Origin: Bacteroidales bacterium
GTDB lineage: Bacteria; Bacteroidota; Bacteroidia; Bacteroidales; Dysgonomonadaceae
Direction of reading: 5' to 3'
NCBI GenBank assembly: GCA_012799155.1
Contig: JAAZLV010000063.1
Span: 1-17,069 of the forward strand
Length of the DNA stretch: 17,069 nucleotides
Positions 7,833 through 14,855 of the stretch are shown here, piece by piece. The notes under the pieces are model-generated. The model saw only the letters and a list, made by a program, of their open reading frames with translations. It was not told the origin of the DNA and searched no databases. Both the position numbers and the translations under genes were made by a program. The first letter of the stretch is position 1, and each line of letters begins with the position of its first letter.

Positions 7833-8312
7833 ATGGCTGTTACAAAAATACACAGAACCTCCAAGACTACCCTCATCATAGGTGTCCTGATATCTATTGC
7901 GGTGATGGCGTTGTTCTACTTGGGAGGGCAGGTGCCGGCGCATGAGAAGATTGCCGCCGATATGAGCCAGCCAAAGTTTACCGATTTGGTATTGTACTGG
8001 TCATACGTCCTCTTTGTAATCACCATTGTGGTATTGTTGCTTTTTGCGATTGTGACTTTTTTTAAGCAGCTTAAGGAGAGCCCCAAGAAGGCACTGGGTG
8101 GACTGTTTGCACTGGTGGGAATCGGAGCACTGTTACTGGTTACATATTTTGTTGGTGATGGCACCCTGCTGAATATGCCCGCTTATGACGGTCCGGACAA
8201 TAAGGCCGCAACATTAAAACTGACGGATATGTGGCTATACAGTAGCTATATCCTGTTGGTGATTACATTTCTTGCAATTTTGGTATTGCCCCTTTTCAAG
8301 AAAAAAGGCTAA
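7833..8312 (+). CDS. Four-TM membrane protein of the exb operon, internally duplicated
   Basis: I do not recognise a named family, but its place between exbB and exbD points to the TonB energising complex. Four hydrophobic helices lie at about 13-30, 52-78, 88-107 and 133-155. The halves are repeats: residues 48-64 (KFTDLVLYWSYVLFVIT) align with 129-145 (KLTDMWLYSSYILLVIT), 11 of 17 identical, spaced 81 residues apart. In each half a Thr-Asp pair sits at the start of the second helix, after an extracytoplasmic-looking loop of about 20 residues. The cytoplasmic linker KQLKESPKKALGG (78-90) and the tail KKKG are basic, supporting both termini inside. It starts 5 bases after the exbB stop. A structural or accessory role in the proton channel is an inference. 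Confidence 0.88.
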   Translation: MAVTKIHRTSKTTLIIGVLISIAVMALFYLGGQVPAHEKIAADMSQPKFTDLVLYWSYVLFVITIVVLLLFAIVTFFKQLKESPKKALGGLFALVGIGALLLVTYFVGDGTLLNMPAYDGPDNKAATLKLTDMWLYSSYILLVITFLAILVLPLFKKKG

Positions 8313-8352
8313 ACGGCAGCCAATACATTAAAGAAAAAGAAAGGTTAATTTT

Positions 8353-8982
8353 ATGGCAAAAACAACTAGAAAAGTTCCGGCACTCAACGCAAGTTCCATG
8401 GCGGACATTTCTTTCCTGTTGCTGACCTTCTTCCTGCTGGTATCCAATATGGACGTCGATTCCGGATTGGCTCGCCGTCTACCACCACCACCACAGACCG
8501 AGGAACAGACCACGGTCGATGTACAACGCAGAAACCTGCTGGTGGTACTGGTGAACTCGCAGAACGAAACCATGGTCACAAACCAACAGGGAACGGAATG
8601 GTACACCAATGCGGAAGAGTTACGCGGTACAGGCAGTAAGGTTGCGCTCAAGGATAAGGTGAAGGAGTTCGTTCTGAACACCTCAAACAGTGAACAGCTT
8701 CCGGAATTGACTGAAGAAGATTTTGGTCCCCCCATCGGTATAGTACCGGTTACGGATCAGCATGTAATCTCCATTCAGAACGATGCCACCACCAGCTATA
8801 AGACCTATATCGCCGTTCAAAACGAGGTGGTAAGGGCTTACAACGAGCTGAGGGAGGAAGGTGCCCGGAAATATTTCAATACCTCATACGATGAGCTGAC
8901 AGATGATCAGCAGAAACAGATCAACGATCTCTACCCGCAACGTATATCTGAGGCAGAACCTAAAAACTACGGAGGACAATAA
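8353..8982 (+). CDS. exbD: ExbD-family protein, long form (first of two)
   Basis: Channel subunit with one membrane helix and a periplasmic domain. The N-terminus ALNASSMADISFLLLTFFLL places the essential membrane Asp at residue 18, with the helix at about 17-33. A Pro run (LPPPPQTEEQT) follows at about 43-53. The periplasmic part, to residue 209, is longer than the usual 130-150-residue ExbD, with an extra segment and a Lys/Glu-rich helical C-terminus (EVVRAYNELREEGARKYF). It may pair with the shorter ExbD downstream as a heterodimer; this is inferred. A purine-rich AAAGAAAAAGAAAGG lies just before the ATG. The gap to the second exbD is 2 bases. Confidence 0.92.
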   Translation: MAKTTRKVPALNASSMADISFLLLTFFLLVSNMDVDSGLARRLPPPPQTEEQTTVDVQRRNLLVVLVNSQNETMVTNQQGTEWYTNAEELRGTGSKVALKDKVKEFVLNTSNSEQLPELTEEDFGPPIGIVPVTDQHVISIQNDATTSYKTYIAVQNEVVRAYNELREEGARKYFNTSYDELTDDQQKQINDLYPQRISEAEPKNYGGQ

Positions 8983-8984
8983 CT

Positions 8985-9446
8985 ATGGGAAAATTTAATA
9001 AGGGTGGCAAGAAAGAGATGCCTGCATTGAACTCTTCGTCGATGCCCGATATTGTATTCGCCATTCTGTTCTTCTTCATGGTGACCACCACCATGCGTTC
9101 AGAGACGCTGATGGTGCGGATGAAACTGCCCACAGCTTCCGAAGTACAGAAACTGGAAAAAAAGTCACTGGTGACTTACATCAACATCGGTCCTCCAATG
9201 GAATCGCGACTGGGTACAGGTACCCAGATGCAGCTGAACGACCGGTTTGCACAGGTGTCGGAGATTCAGGATTACATTGCACAGGAAAAGGCAAGTATGA
9301 ACGAGGCTGACCAGCCGTTGATGACCGTATCGATCAAGGCAGATGAGGAGACCCGCATGCAGTACATCACCGATGTGAAGCAGGCGCTGAGACAGGCTTA
9401 TGCATTGAAGATCAGCTATTCTGCCCGTCAGGGACAGAACAAGTAG
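8985..9446 (+). CDS. exbD: ExbD-family protein, short form (second of two)
   Basis: Second ExbD of the operon. The N-terminus MPALNSSSMPDIVFAILFFF keeps the channel Asp at residue 22, with one helix at about 21-38 (PDIVFAILFFFMVTTTM). The periplasmic domain carries ITDVKQALRQAYALKISYSA near the C-terminus, the typical ExbD ending. Its 153 residues match the family. It starts 2 bases after the first exbD, and the operon ends at the terminator 18 bases downstream. Both paralogues keep the Asp, so both could take part in proton transfer. Confidence 0.93.
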   Translation: MGKFNKGGKKEMPALNSSSMPDIVFAILFFFMVTTTMRSETLMVRMKLPTASEVQKLEKKSLVTYINIGPPMESRLGTGTQMQLNDRFAQVSEIQDYIAQEKASMNEADQPLMTVSIKADEETRMQYITDVKQALRQAYALKISYSARQGQNK

Positions 9447-9463
9447 TCACTCACAACCAAAAT

Positions 9464-9498
9464 AAAAAACCGAATCACAACTGTGGTTCGGTTTTTTT
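9464..9498. terminator. Bidirectional terminator between exb operon and radical SAM gene
   Basis: An 11-bp stem (AAAAAACCGAA at 9464-9474 with TTCGGTTTTTT at 9487-9497) and an inner CACA/TGTG extension end in seven T on the plus strand. The six A at 9464-9469 give a T-run on the minus strand, so it can serve both convergent units. Confidence 0.88.
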
Positions 9499-9517
9499 GT
9501 GCGTATAATGAAGGAAC

Positions 9518-10549
9518 CTAGCGTGATGCCTGCCTGAAACGTGCCCATTCCATCACGTTGGCTGGTGGACGTCCCGCTAGCAGCTCCTGTTTCATGAAAT
9601 CCATATAGGGAGCCACATGGTTGTAATAGCGGTAGTAACCGCTACAGAGGTAGTTGAGACCCTTGTTGCCATACTTGTCACGGATGAACCGGTTCTTGGG
9701 ACACTCACCGTAGCAGGTGAAGAGCATGTCGCACTCACGGCACTGCTGTGGTAGGGTGTCATACTTGTCATTCCCGAAAGAGAGCTGTTGCTCTGAGTAC
9801 ATCAGTGAAGCGAGCGGTTTATCATATATATTACCCAACCGATATTCGGGAAAAACGAAGTGATCGCACGAGTAGACATCGCCGTTGAACTCCATGGCTC
9901 CGGCATGGCCGCATGTCTTGGCCATGGTACAAACACCAGGCTGTTCACCCACCCAGTTAGCGAGTGTGGAGTCGAAAATCTGAATATAAGTCTTCCCCAC
10001 ATCCTCTTTGATCCATTCATCAAACAGATCACAGAGGAACTTGCCCCACTTCTCAGCAGGCACGGTAAAAGGTGCCAGCTCCACATCCTCCTCTTCGTCT
10101 GCAGCAGTGGCCAGTTTCAAGGATGAATTGTTGTTTTTACGGATTCGTTCCACAATGGGGGTGAACTGAATGTAACGGCAATTAATCTCCTTGAAGAAGG
10201 CACACCATTCATCGTTCAGCAACGTTCCGTTGGTTTGTATGGAGTTGTCTATCTGACGTCCTCCAGCATATTTCTTTTGTAGCTCCACCGCTTTTCTGTA
10301 GAATGAGAGGGGACGCATCAGTGTTTCTCCTCCATGCCATGTAAACATCACCTGCGGCTGTGTCTGAGATTCGATGTATTGTTTTGTGAACCGTTCGAGG
10401 AGCTCTTCGCTCATCACCTGGTTGTTTTTTTTCGGAAAGAGGTTCGCTTTCTCCAAATAGTAACAGTATTCACAGTCGAGGTTGCACTTGGAACCTACCG
10501 GCTTCAACATTACATACATCGGTTTGGCGAAAGGGGCAAAACTAGACAT
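9518..10549 (-). CDS. Anaerobic sulfatase-maturating enzyme-like radical SAM protein, apparent internal in-frame deletion
   Basis: Relatives (ChuR, AtsB, anSME) oxidise a Cys or Ser of sulfatases to formylglycine in the cytosol. The N-terminus MSSFAPFAKPMYVMLKPVGS and the [4Fe-4S] motif C22-x3-C26-x2-C29 are canonical, followed by WHGGET (71-76) and QTNGTLL (105-111). The SPASM domain is intact: Cys207, 213, 228 and 283 for one auxiliary cluster, and Cys270, 273, 279 and 302 for the other, with family-like spacing. After residue 116 (NDEWC) the sequence jumps through AFFKE (117-121) straight to INCRYIQFTPIVERI. In intact relatives about 55-75 residues lie there, including the SIDGP strand. 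The protein is 343 residues against about 370-415. The open frame is uninterrupted, so this is either a real in-frame deletion, probably inactivating, or an assembly collapse. No sulfatase gene is in the window. Confidence 0.9.
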   Translation of the reverse strand: MSSFAPFAKPMYVMLKPVGSKCNLDCEYCYYLEKANLFPKKNNQVMSEELLERFTKQYIESQTQPQVMFTWHGGETLMRPLSFYRKAVELQKKYAGGRQIDNSIQTNGTLLNDEWCAFFKEINCRYIQFTPIVERIRKNNNSSLKLATAADEEEDVELAPFTVPAEKWGKFLCDLFDEWIKEDVGKTYIQIFDSTLANWVGEQPGVCTMAKTCGHAGAMEFNGDVYSCDHFVFPEYRLGNIYDKPLASLMYSEQQLSFGNDKYDTLPQQCRECDMLFTCYGECPKNRFIRDKYGNKGLNYLCSGYYRYYNHVAPYMDFMKQELLAGRPPANVMEWARFRQASR

Positions 10550-10568
10550 ATCGATTTTATTGATGCTA

Positions 10569-10576
10569 CAAAGATA
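10569..10576 (-). promoter_or_regulatory. Putative -7 element for the radical SAM gene
   Basis: On the minus strand TATCTTTG matches TAnnTTTG and ends 19 bases before the start codon at 10549, implying a very short leader. No clear -33 element is seen. Confidence 0.45.
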
Positions 10577-10646
10577 AACAAATTGGCATATCTATGGGTT
10601 TAGAGCGTGACAATATTGGATAATTACAATTTCACAAAAATAGAAA

Positions 10647-11063
10647 ATGAGAAATAAAGAAAATCTTTTACAACTGGGATGGTTGATCTTGAGAGCAGGT
10701 ATTGGTATTTCCATCATGTTGCATGGTATACCCAAGTTGACGGGTGGTGTGGAAACATGGACCTATATTGGCGGAAGCATGTCGATTTTCGGGATCACCT
10801 TTGCACCAGCATTTTGGGGTTTCCTTGCAGCCGTTGCTGAAGCGATTGGTGGTGCACTTTTTGCTCTTGGATTGCTTTTCCGTCCCGCTGCTCTAATGCT
10901 TACCGGTACCATGGTGGTGGCGCTGGCTACTCATCTGGCGGCAGGCGATAATTTTATGGTATTTGGTCATGCACTCGATTTGCTGATCGTCTTTGTTGGA
11001 GCAGTTCTGATCGGTGCCGGTAAGTACTCGCTCGATGCAAAGCTGTTGCCAAAACTGGCATAA
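10647..11063 (+). CDS. DoxX-family membrane protein
   Basis: Small inner-membrane protein of the DoxX family, whose members are linked to redox and quinone-related functions but mostly lack defined roles. The 138 residues contain four hydrophobic segments, at about 8-27, 44-66, 70-98 and 104-124. Family features include the LRAGIGISIMLHGIPKL start and the GLLFRPAALMLTGTMVVAL third segment, plus HALDLLIVFVGAVLIGAGKYSLD near the end. It is monocistronic: divergent from the radical SAM gene and closed by a terminator 23 bases after its stop. No textbook promoter is visible upstream. Confidence 0.88.
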   Translation: MRNKENLLQLGWLILRAGIGISIMLHGIPKLTGGVETWTYIGGSMSIFGITFAPAFWGFLAAVAEAIGGALFALGLLFRPAALMLTGTMVVALATHLAAGDNFMVFGHALDLLIVFVGAVLIGAGKYSLDAKLLPKLA

Positions 11064-11086
11064 TCGGACGAGAAAGAGCCAAAAAC

Positions 11087-11124
11087 AAAAACCCCTTCAA
11101 CCAATACAGGTGAAGGGGTTTTTT
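11087..11124. terminator. Strong terminator after the doxX-like gene, probably bidirectional
   Basis: A 13-bp perfect stem (AAAAACCCCTTCA at 11087-11099 with TGAAGGGGTTTTT at 11111-11123) around an 11-base loop ends in six T. The A-run on the left arm gives a T-run on the minus strand, so it can back up termination of the SRP RNA coming from the right. Confidence 0.9.
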
Positions 11125-11139
11125 GTTGTGCATAAAAAA

Positions 11140-11235
11140 GGGTAAGCGATCTATATCGCGCCGCTACAACCAAATACCCTTGCTTCGATCAAGACCTGGG
11201 GGATTCAATGGGAGCTGGCCGTATAGGACTTACCC
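11140..11235 (-). ncRNA. ffs: Signal recognition particle RNA (small bacterial SRP RNA, 4.5S)
   Basis: RNA core of the signal recognition particle, partner of Ffh in co-translational targeting. Read on the minus strand, the ends pair as GGGUAAG (11235-11229) with CUUACCC (11146-11140), then CUAUA with UAUAG. The apical part carries the SRP domain IV signature CAGGUC-UUGAUC-GAAGCA: the symmetric loop CAGG opposite AGCA, flanked by C-runs and G-runs. The apical loop UUGAUC replaces the usual C-GGAA-G. Length is about 96 bases. A run of six T on the minus strand (11139-11134) follows the closing stem, a natural terminator. The 5' end lies five bases after a consensus -7 box. Identification rests on the signature and fold seen by eye. 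Confidence 0.88.
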
Positions 11236-11240
11236 TTGTG

Positions 11241-11270
11241 CAAAGATACATCTTTTTATTTAGATACAAA
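11241..11270 (-). promoter_or_regulatory. Consensus promoter of the SRP RNA
   Basis: On the minus strand TTTG (11270-11267), an 18-base spacer and TATCTTTG (11248-11241) form a full Bacteroidota -33/-7 promoter. The predicted start falls at about 11235, exactly where the SRP RNA terminal stem begins. This is the best promoter in the window. Confidence 0.85.
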
Positions 11271-11278
11271 AGGATGAA

Positions 11279-11315
11279 TTTGATTTTTCCTATTCACTCT
11301 CTTTTTTTATCTTTG
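11279..11315 (+). promoter_or_regulatory. Putative pepT promoter, divergent from ffs
   Basis: TATCTTTG at 11308-11315 matches TAnnTTTG exactly; a TTTG at 11279-11282 lies 25 bases upstream, a little far for -33. Predicted start is near 11322, with a leader of about 43 bases. It is divergent from the SRP RNA promoter. Confidence 0.55.
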
Positions 11316-11364
11316 TAGGAAGATCAACACTTAAACAAAGAAAAAATCAGTTCAAGAAATCATC

Positions 11365-12585
11365 ATGAATATAGTAGACCGTTTTATCAAGTATGCCCGC
11401 ATCGATACACAGTCGGATGAGAACAGTACCCAGACCCCAAGTACCCAAAAGCAGTTCATCCTTGCAAAAGAGGTGGAGAAGGAAGCATTGGAGATGGGGC
11501 TAACAGATGTGAGCCTCGATAACAACTGTTACCTGATGGCTACCCTCCCGGCAAATACGAAAAAGGATGTGCCGGTGATTGGTTTCATCGCTCACTTTGA
11601 TACCAGTCCTGACATGAGCGGTGAAAAGGTAACTCCACGCATCGTTAAAGCTTACGATGGCAAGGATATTCTGCTCAATGAGTCGAGCGGTGTGGTGCTT
11701 TCACCCACGGACTTCCCAGAGCTATTGTATCATGTAGGAGAAGATCTGATCGTCACTGACGGGAACACACTTCTAGGGGCGGACGACAAGGCTGGTATTG
11801 CTGAGATCATGAATGCCATGCAATACCTGATTGAGCATCCCGAGATTGAACATGGCAAGATCCGCATTGCCTTCACACCCGATGAAGAGATTGGTCGTGG
11901 GGCGGACAAGTTTGATGTGGCGAAGTTCGGTGCTCATTGGGCCTACACCATGGATGGCAGCGAGGTGGGTGAGCTGGAGTATGAGAATTTCAATGCTGCA
12001 TCGGCAAAAATAGAGATACAGGGTCGCAACGTCCATCCCGGATATGCAAAAGGGAAGATGATAAATGCCCTGCATGTGGCCAATGAGCTAGTAGCGATGT
12101 TGCCTGAAAAGGAGCGACCGGAGCATACCGAAGGATATGAAGGTTTCTTTCACCTGATTGGCATCAATGGTACGGTAGATGAAGCGAAGGTCTCCTTCAT
12201 CATCCGTGACCATGACAGCCTGAAGTTCGAAGCACGTAAGCGACTGATGAGCGAAGTGGTGGAGCGACTCAACAAACGGTATGACAACCGACTCACCCTT
12301 GATATGAAGGATCAGTACTACAACATGAAAGAGAAGATAGAGCCGGTGATGCATGTCATCGAGTACGCTTTCCATGCCATGGAGGCGGTAGGTGTGAAAC
12401 CTAACATCAAACCTATTCGCGGTGGTACCGACGGTGCTCGCCTCTCGTTCATGGGGCTTCCCTGTCCAAACATCTTTGCCGGAGGGATGAATTTCCACGG
12501 CAGGTATGAATTTCTGCCCATTCCGTCACTGCGAAAAGCATCTGAAGTGATCGTTAAGATTGCCGAGCTGGTTGCACGCAACTGA
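11365..12585 (+). CDS. pepT: Peptidase T (aminotripeptidase)
   Basis: Cytosolic zinc peptidase of the M20 family that removes the N-terminal residue from tripeptides. Metal and catalytic residues are visible: His77 and Asp79 in AHFDTSPD, Asp140 in LLGADDKAG, Glu174/Glu175 in [10 protein letters not shown], Asp197 in TMDGSE, and His378 in [13 protein letters not shown]. The dimerisation domain (about 208-315) sits in the middle, as usual for the family. Length is 406, the normal value. The N-terminus [19 protein letters not shown] is typical, so the ATG at 11365 is secure. It has its own promoter and is followed by gcvT after 85 bases. Confidence 0.96.
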   Translation: MNIVDRFIKYARIDTQSDENSTQTPSTQKQFILAKEVEKEALEMGLTDVSLDNNCYLMATLPANTKKDVPVIGFIAHFDTSPDMSGEKVTPRIVKAYDGKDILLNESSGVVLSPTDFPELLYHVGEDLIVTDGNTLLGADDKAGIAEIMNAMQYLIEHPEIEHGKIRIAFTPDEEIGRGADKFDVAKFGAHWAYTMDGSEVGELEYENFNAASAKIEIQGRNVHPGYAKGKMINALHVANELVAMLPEKERPEHTEGYEGFFHLIGINGTVDEAKVSFIIRDHDSLKFEARKRLMSEVVERLNKRYDNRLTLDMKDQYYNMKEKIEPVMHVIEYAFHAMEAVGVKPNIKPIRGGTDGARLSFMGLPCPNIFAGGMNFHGRYEFLPIPSLRKASEVIVKIAELVARN

Positions 12586-12670
12586 GTTGCTGCTTTAATC
12601 TGAATCATAAACCACAGTCCGTTAAGCGATAGCTCGAAAAGAGTTGAAAGCCGACTGCAAAATAACTTAT

Positions 12671-13756
12671 ATGAAGACAACACCATTTACCGATCATCAC
12701 ATTGCCCTTGGAGCAAAGATGCATGAGTTTGCAGGCTACAACATGCCCATTGAGTACAGTGGGATTATCGATGAACATCTCACGGTAGTGAATGCCGTGG
12801 GTGTGTTCGACGTATCGCACATGGGTGAGTTCTGGGTGAAAGGACCACAAGCGCTTTCCTTTCTTCAGCAGATTGCCAGCAATGATGCAGCCCGTTTGGA
12901 GCCGGGCAAGGCTCAATATAGTTGTTTTGTGAACGAACAGGGCGGCATTGTGGATGATTTTATCGTCTACCAGTACGAACAGGATAAATACATGTTGGTA
13001 GTCAACGCTGCCAATATTGAAAAAGATTGGGAGTGGTGTCAAAAGCATAACAGCATGGGCGCTGAGCTGGAGAATGCTTCAGAACATATGGCTTTGTTGG
13101 CTGTGCAGGGGCCCCGTGCAATGGAGATGATGCAGAAACTTACTGACACCGATCTCTCGATCATACCTTACTATTCATTTGCGACTGCACGCTTTGCCGG
13201 TGTGGAGAACGTTATTATCTCCAACACAGGATACACCGGTGCCGGCGGCTTCGAGCTCTACTTTTATCCCGAAGAGGGCGATAAGATCTGGGATGCGCTC
13301 TTTGAGGCTGGTGATGCCTACGGTATTAAACCAATAGGTTTGGGTGCACGCGATACACTCCGTCTGGAAATGGGCTTCTGTCTCTATGGAAACGATTTGG
13401 ATGACACTACTTCCCCCCTGCAGGCAGGACTGGGCTGGATCACCCGCTTTACCCCGGAAAAACAGTTCATTGGGCGTGGAGTCCTTGAAAAGGAAAAAGC
13501 AGAGGGCATATCCCGCAAGCTCTGTTGTTTTGAGTTGACAGAGAAGGGAATTCCACGGCATGGTTATGAAATAATGAACGGTGAGGATCACCCAATCGGA
13601 GTTGTTACATCCGGTACGATCTCACCGGTATTGAAAACTGGAATCGGTATGGGATATCTCAAACCGGAATATGCTACCCCCGGTACAGAGATATTCATCA
13701 CTGTGCGCAACAGAAAACTGAAAGCTGTGGTGGTAAAACCTCCTTTCCGGAAATAA
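12671..13756 (+). CDS. gcvT: Glycine cleavage system T protein (aminomethyltransferase)
   Basis: Transfers the methylene group from aminomethyl-lipoyl GcvH to tetrahydrofolate, releasing ammonia, in glycine breakdown. Family hallmarks are [15 protein letters not shown] (18-32), [12 protein letters not shown] (45-56), the folate-pocket [10 protein letters not shown] with Asp95/Asp96, and [14 protein letters not shown] around 184-197. The C-terminal barrel includes [17 protein letters not shown]. Length is 361. I chose the ATG at 12671 because [10 protein letters not shown] is the usual family start; an in-frame TTG at 12644 would add nine unsupported residues. The other gcv genes (P and H) are not next to it, as is common in Bacteroidota. 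A folD gene in the same window works on the same folate pool. Confidence 0.95.
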   Translation: MKTTPFTDHHIALGAKMHEFAGYNMPIEYSGIIDEHLTVVNAVGVFDVSHMGEFWVKGPQALSFLQQIASNDAARLEPGKAQYSCFVNEQGGIVDDFIVYQYEQDKYMLVVNAANIEKDWEWCQKHNSMGAELENASEHMALLAVQGPRAMEMMQKLTDTDLSIIPYYSFATARFAGVENVIISNTGYTGAGGFELYFYPEEGDKIWDALFEAGDAYGIKPIGLGARDTLRLEMGFCLYGNDLDDTTSPLQAGLGWITRFTPEKQFIGRGVLEKEKAEGISRKLCCFELTEKGIPRHGYEIMNGEDHPIGVVTSGTISPVLKTGIGMGYLKPEYATPGTEIFITVRNRKLKAVVVKPPFRK

Positions 13757-13792
13757 TTTGGCGGTTCGTACCAGAATTTCACGAATTAACCC

Positions 13793-13826
13793 TATTTTTG
13801 TGGCCTGATACAGCATGTATCGGGCC
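13793..13826 (+). promoter_or_regulatory. -7 element followed at once by an 11-bp hairpin upstream of the flippase-like gene
   Basis: TATTTTTG at 13793-13800 matches TAnnTTTG. It is followed at 13802-13826 by an inverted repeat (GGCCTGATACA, loop GCA, TGTATCGGGCC) with one G-T pair. The hairpin sits where the transcript should begin, 24 bases before the ATG at 13851. It could be a 5' stabilising hairpin, a protein-binding operator, or a weak gcvT terminator; the sequence after it (ATTGTTGTTT) is only moderately T-rich. Confidence 0.5.
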
Positions 13827-13850
13827 ATTGTTGTTTAGAGCCGACCCCTT

Positions 13851-14846
13851 ATGGCAAAAAAAGCGAAGATTGCTCAAAATATTTTTTTTCTGCTCGGTGC
13901 CCTGGCGCTGGGCTTTATGATATACAAGACAGGGATCGACAATATCATGCGCGATATCAGGCAGACCGGCTGGTGGTTTGTCCCTATCATCGGGCTATGG
14001 GTAGTGGTCTACCTGATCAATACCTACTCCTTTTATCTGATCCTGCGTGATGGCAGTGAGGAAACCAAAAAGATTGGTTTCCTGCGGCTGTTCAAGTTGG
14101 TGATCAGTGGCTTTGCCATCAACTATATCACTCCCTTCGGGCTAATGGGAGGTGAACCCTATAAGATCATCGAACTGCAATCCACGCTGGGGATTCAGAA
14201 AGCCACCTCCTCGGTACTGCTCTCCACCATGATGCACTTTGTCTCTCATTTCATCTTTTGGATGGTATCCATCCCGCTGCTGCTATTCCTTGTACCGGTC
14301 CTCTCCGATACGGTGGAGCTGGGTATGATCCTCTCCACGGCCACCTCTTTCCTTCTGTTGTTATGGGCTTTCAGGGTTTATACCCGGGGTGGGGTAGACA
14401 GGGCCTTGATGCTGGGTGGCAGGCTTCCTTTTATCGGGAAAAGTCTGAGAGCATACCGCAGGAACAACCAGGAGAAAATTAACCAGATGGACATCCTGAT
14501 TGCCGACCTCTACCGCAACCGCAAGAAAGATTTTGTTGCATCCCTCTCCCTGGAAATATTCTCCCGTTTTTTTCTATGTCTGGAGGTGATCCTGATGATG
14601 ATGGCTGTCGGTCGTCCCATTACCTTTGGTCAGGGGGTACTGATCGAATCGATCCAGTCACTGATAGGGAACATTCTTTTCTTTATGCCGATGCAGATGG
14701 GCTCCCGCGAGGGAGGCATCGTGATCGTATTCGGCATCCTTTCGCTGCCGCTCTCGTATGGTGTCTTTGTGAGTCTCTGCAAGCGAATCAGGGAGATCTT
14801 CTGGACAGTGGTAGGCATCCTGCTGATCAAGGTGAAGAAATATTGA
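13851..14846 (+). CDS. Flippase-like / lysylphosphatidylglycerol synthase TM-domain family membrane protein
   Basis: Integral membrane protein of the UPF0104 / LPG synthase transmembrane (YbhN, AglD2-like) family; members are proposed to move lipids across the membrane, but most lack a proven substrate. It has 331 residues with about seven to eight hydrophobic segments, at about 9-27, 40-63, 80-98, 122-150, 154-178, 230-250 and 278-329. Conserved features are NYITPFGLMGGEPYKI (about 95-110) and FFMPMQMGSREGGIVIVFG near 280-298, typical of the family's P-F-x-x-x-G-E and G-x-x-E/G patterns. There is no synthase domain, so it is the membrane part only. It is convergent with the SDR gene with 9 bases between stops. 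Confidence 0.85.
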   Translation: MAKKAKIAQNIFFLLGALALGFMIYKTGIDNIMRDIRQTGWWFVPIIGLWVVVYLINTYSFYLILRDGSEETKKIGFLRLFKLVISGFAINYITPFGLMGGEPYKIIELQSTLGIQKATSSVLLSTMMHFVSHFIFWMVSIPLLLFLVPVLSDTVELGMILSTATSFLLLLWAFRVYTRGGVDRALMLGGRLPFIGKSLRAYRRNNQEKINQMDILIADLYRNRKKDFVASLSLEIFSRFFLCLEVILMMMAVGRPITFGQGVLIESIQSLIGNILFFMPMQMGSREGGIVIVFGILSLPLSYGVFVSLCKRIREIFWTVVGILLIKVKKY

Positions 14847-14855
14847 GAGGAAGCG

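Noticed and set aside
11140..11235. SRP RNA on the plus strand
   Set aside because: The stem pairs on both strands, but the CAGG/AGCA domain IV signature, the consensus promoter and the T-run all fit only the minus strand.
12644..12670. TTG start for gcvT nine codons upstream
   Set aside because: The ATG at 12671 gives the usual family N-terminus; the upstream codons look like leader sequence.
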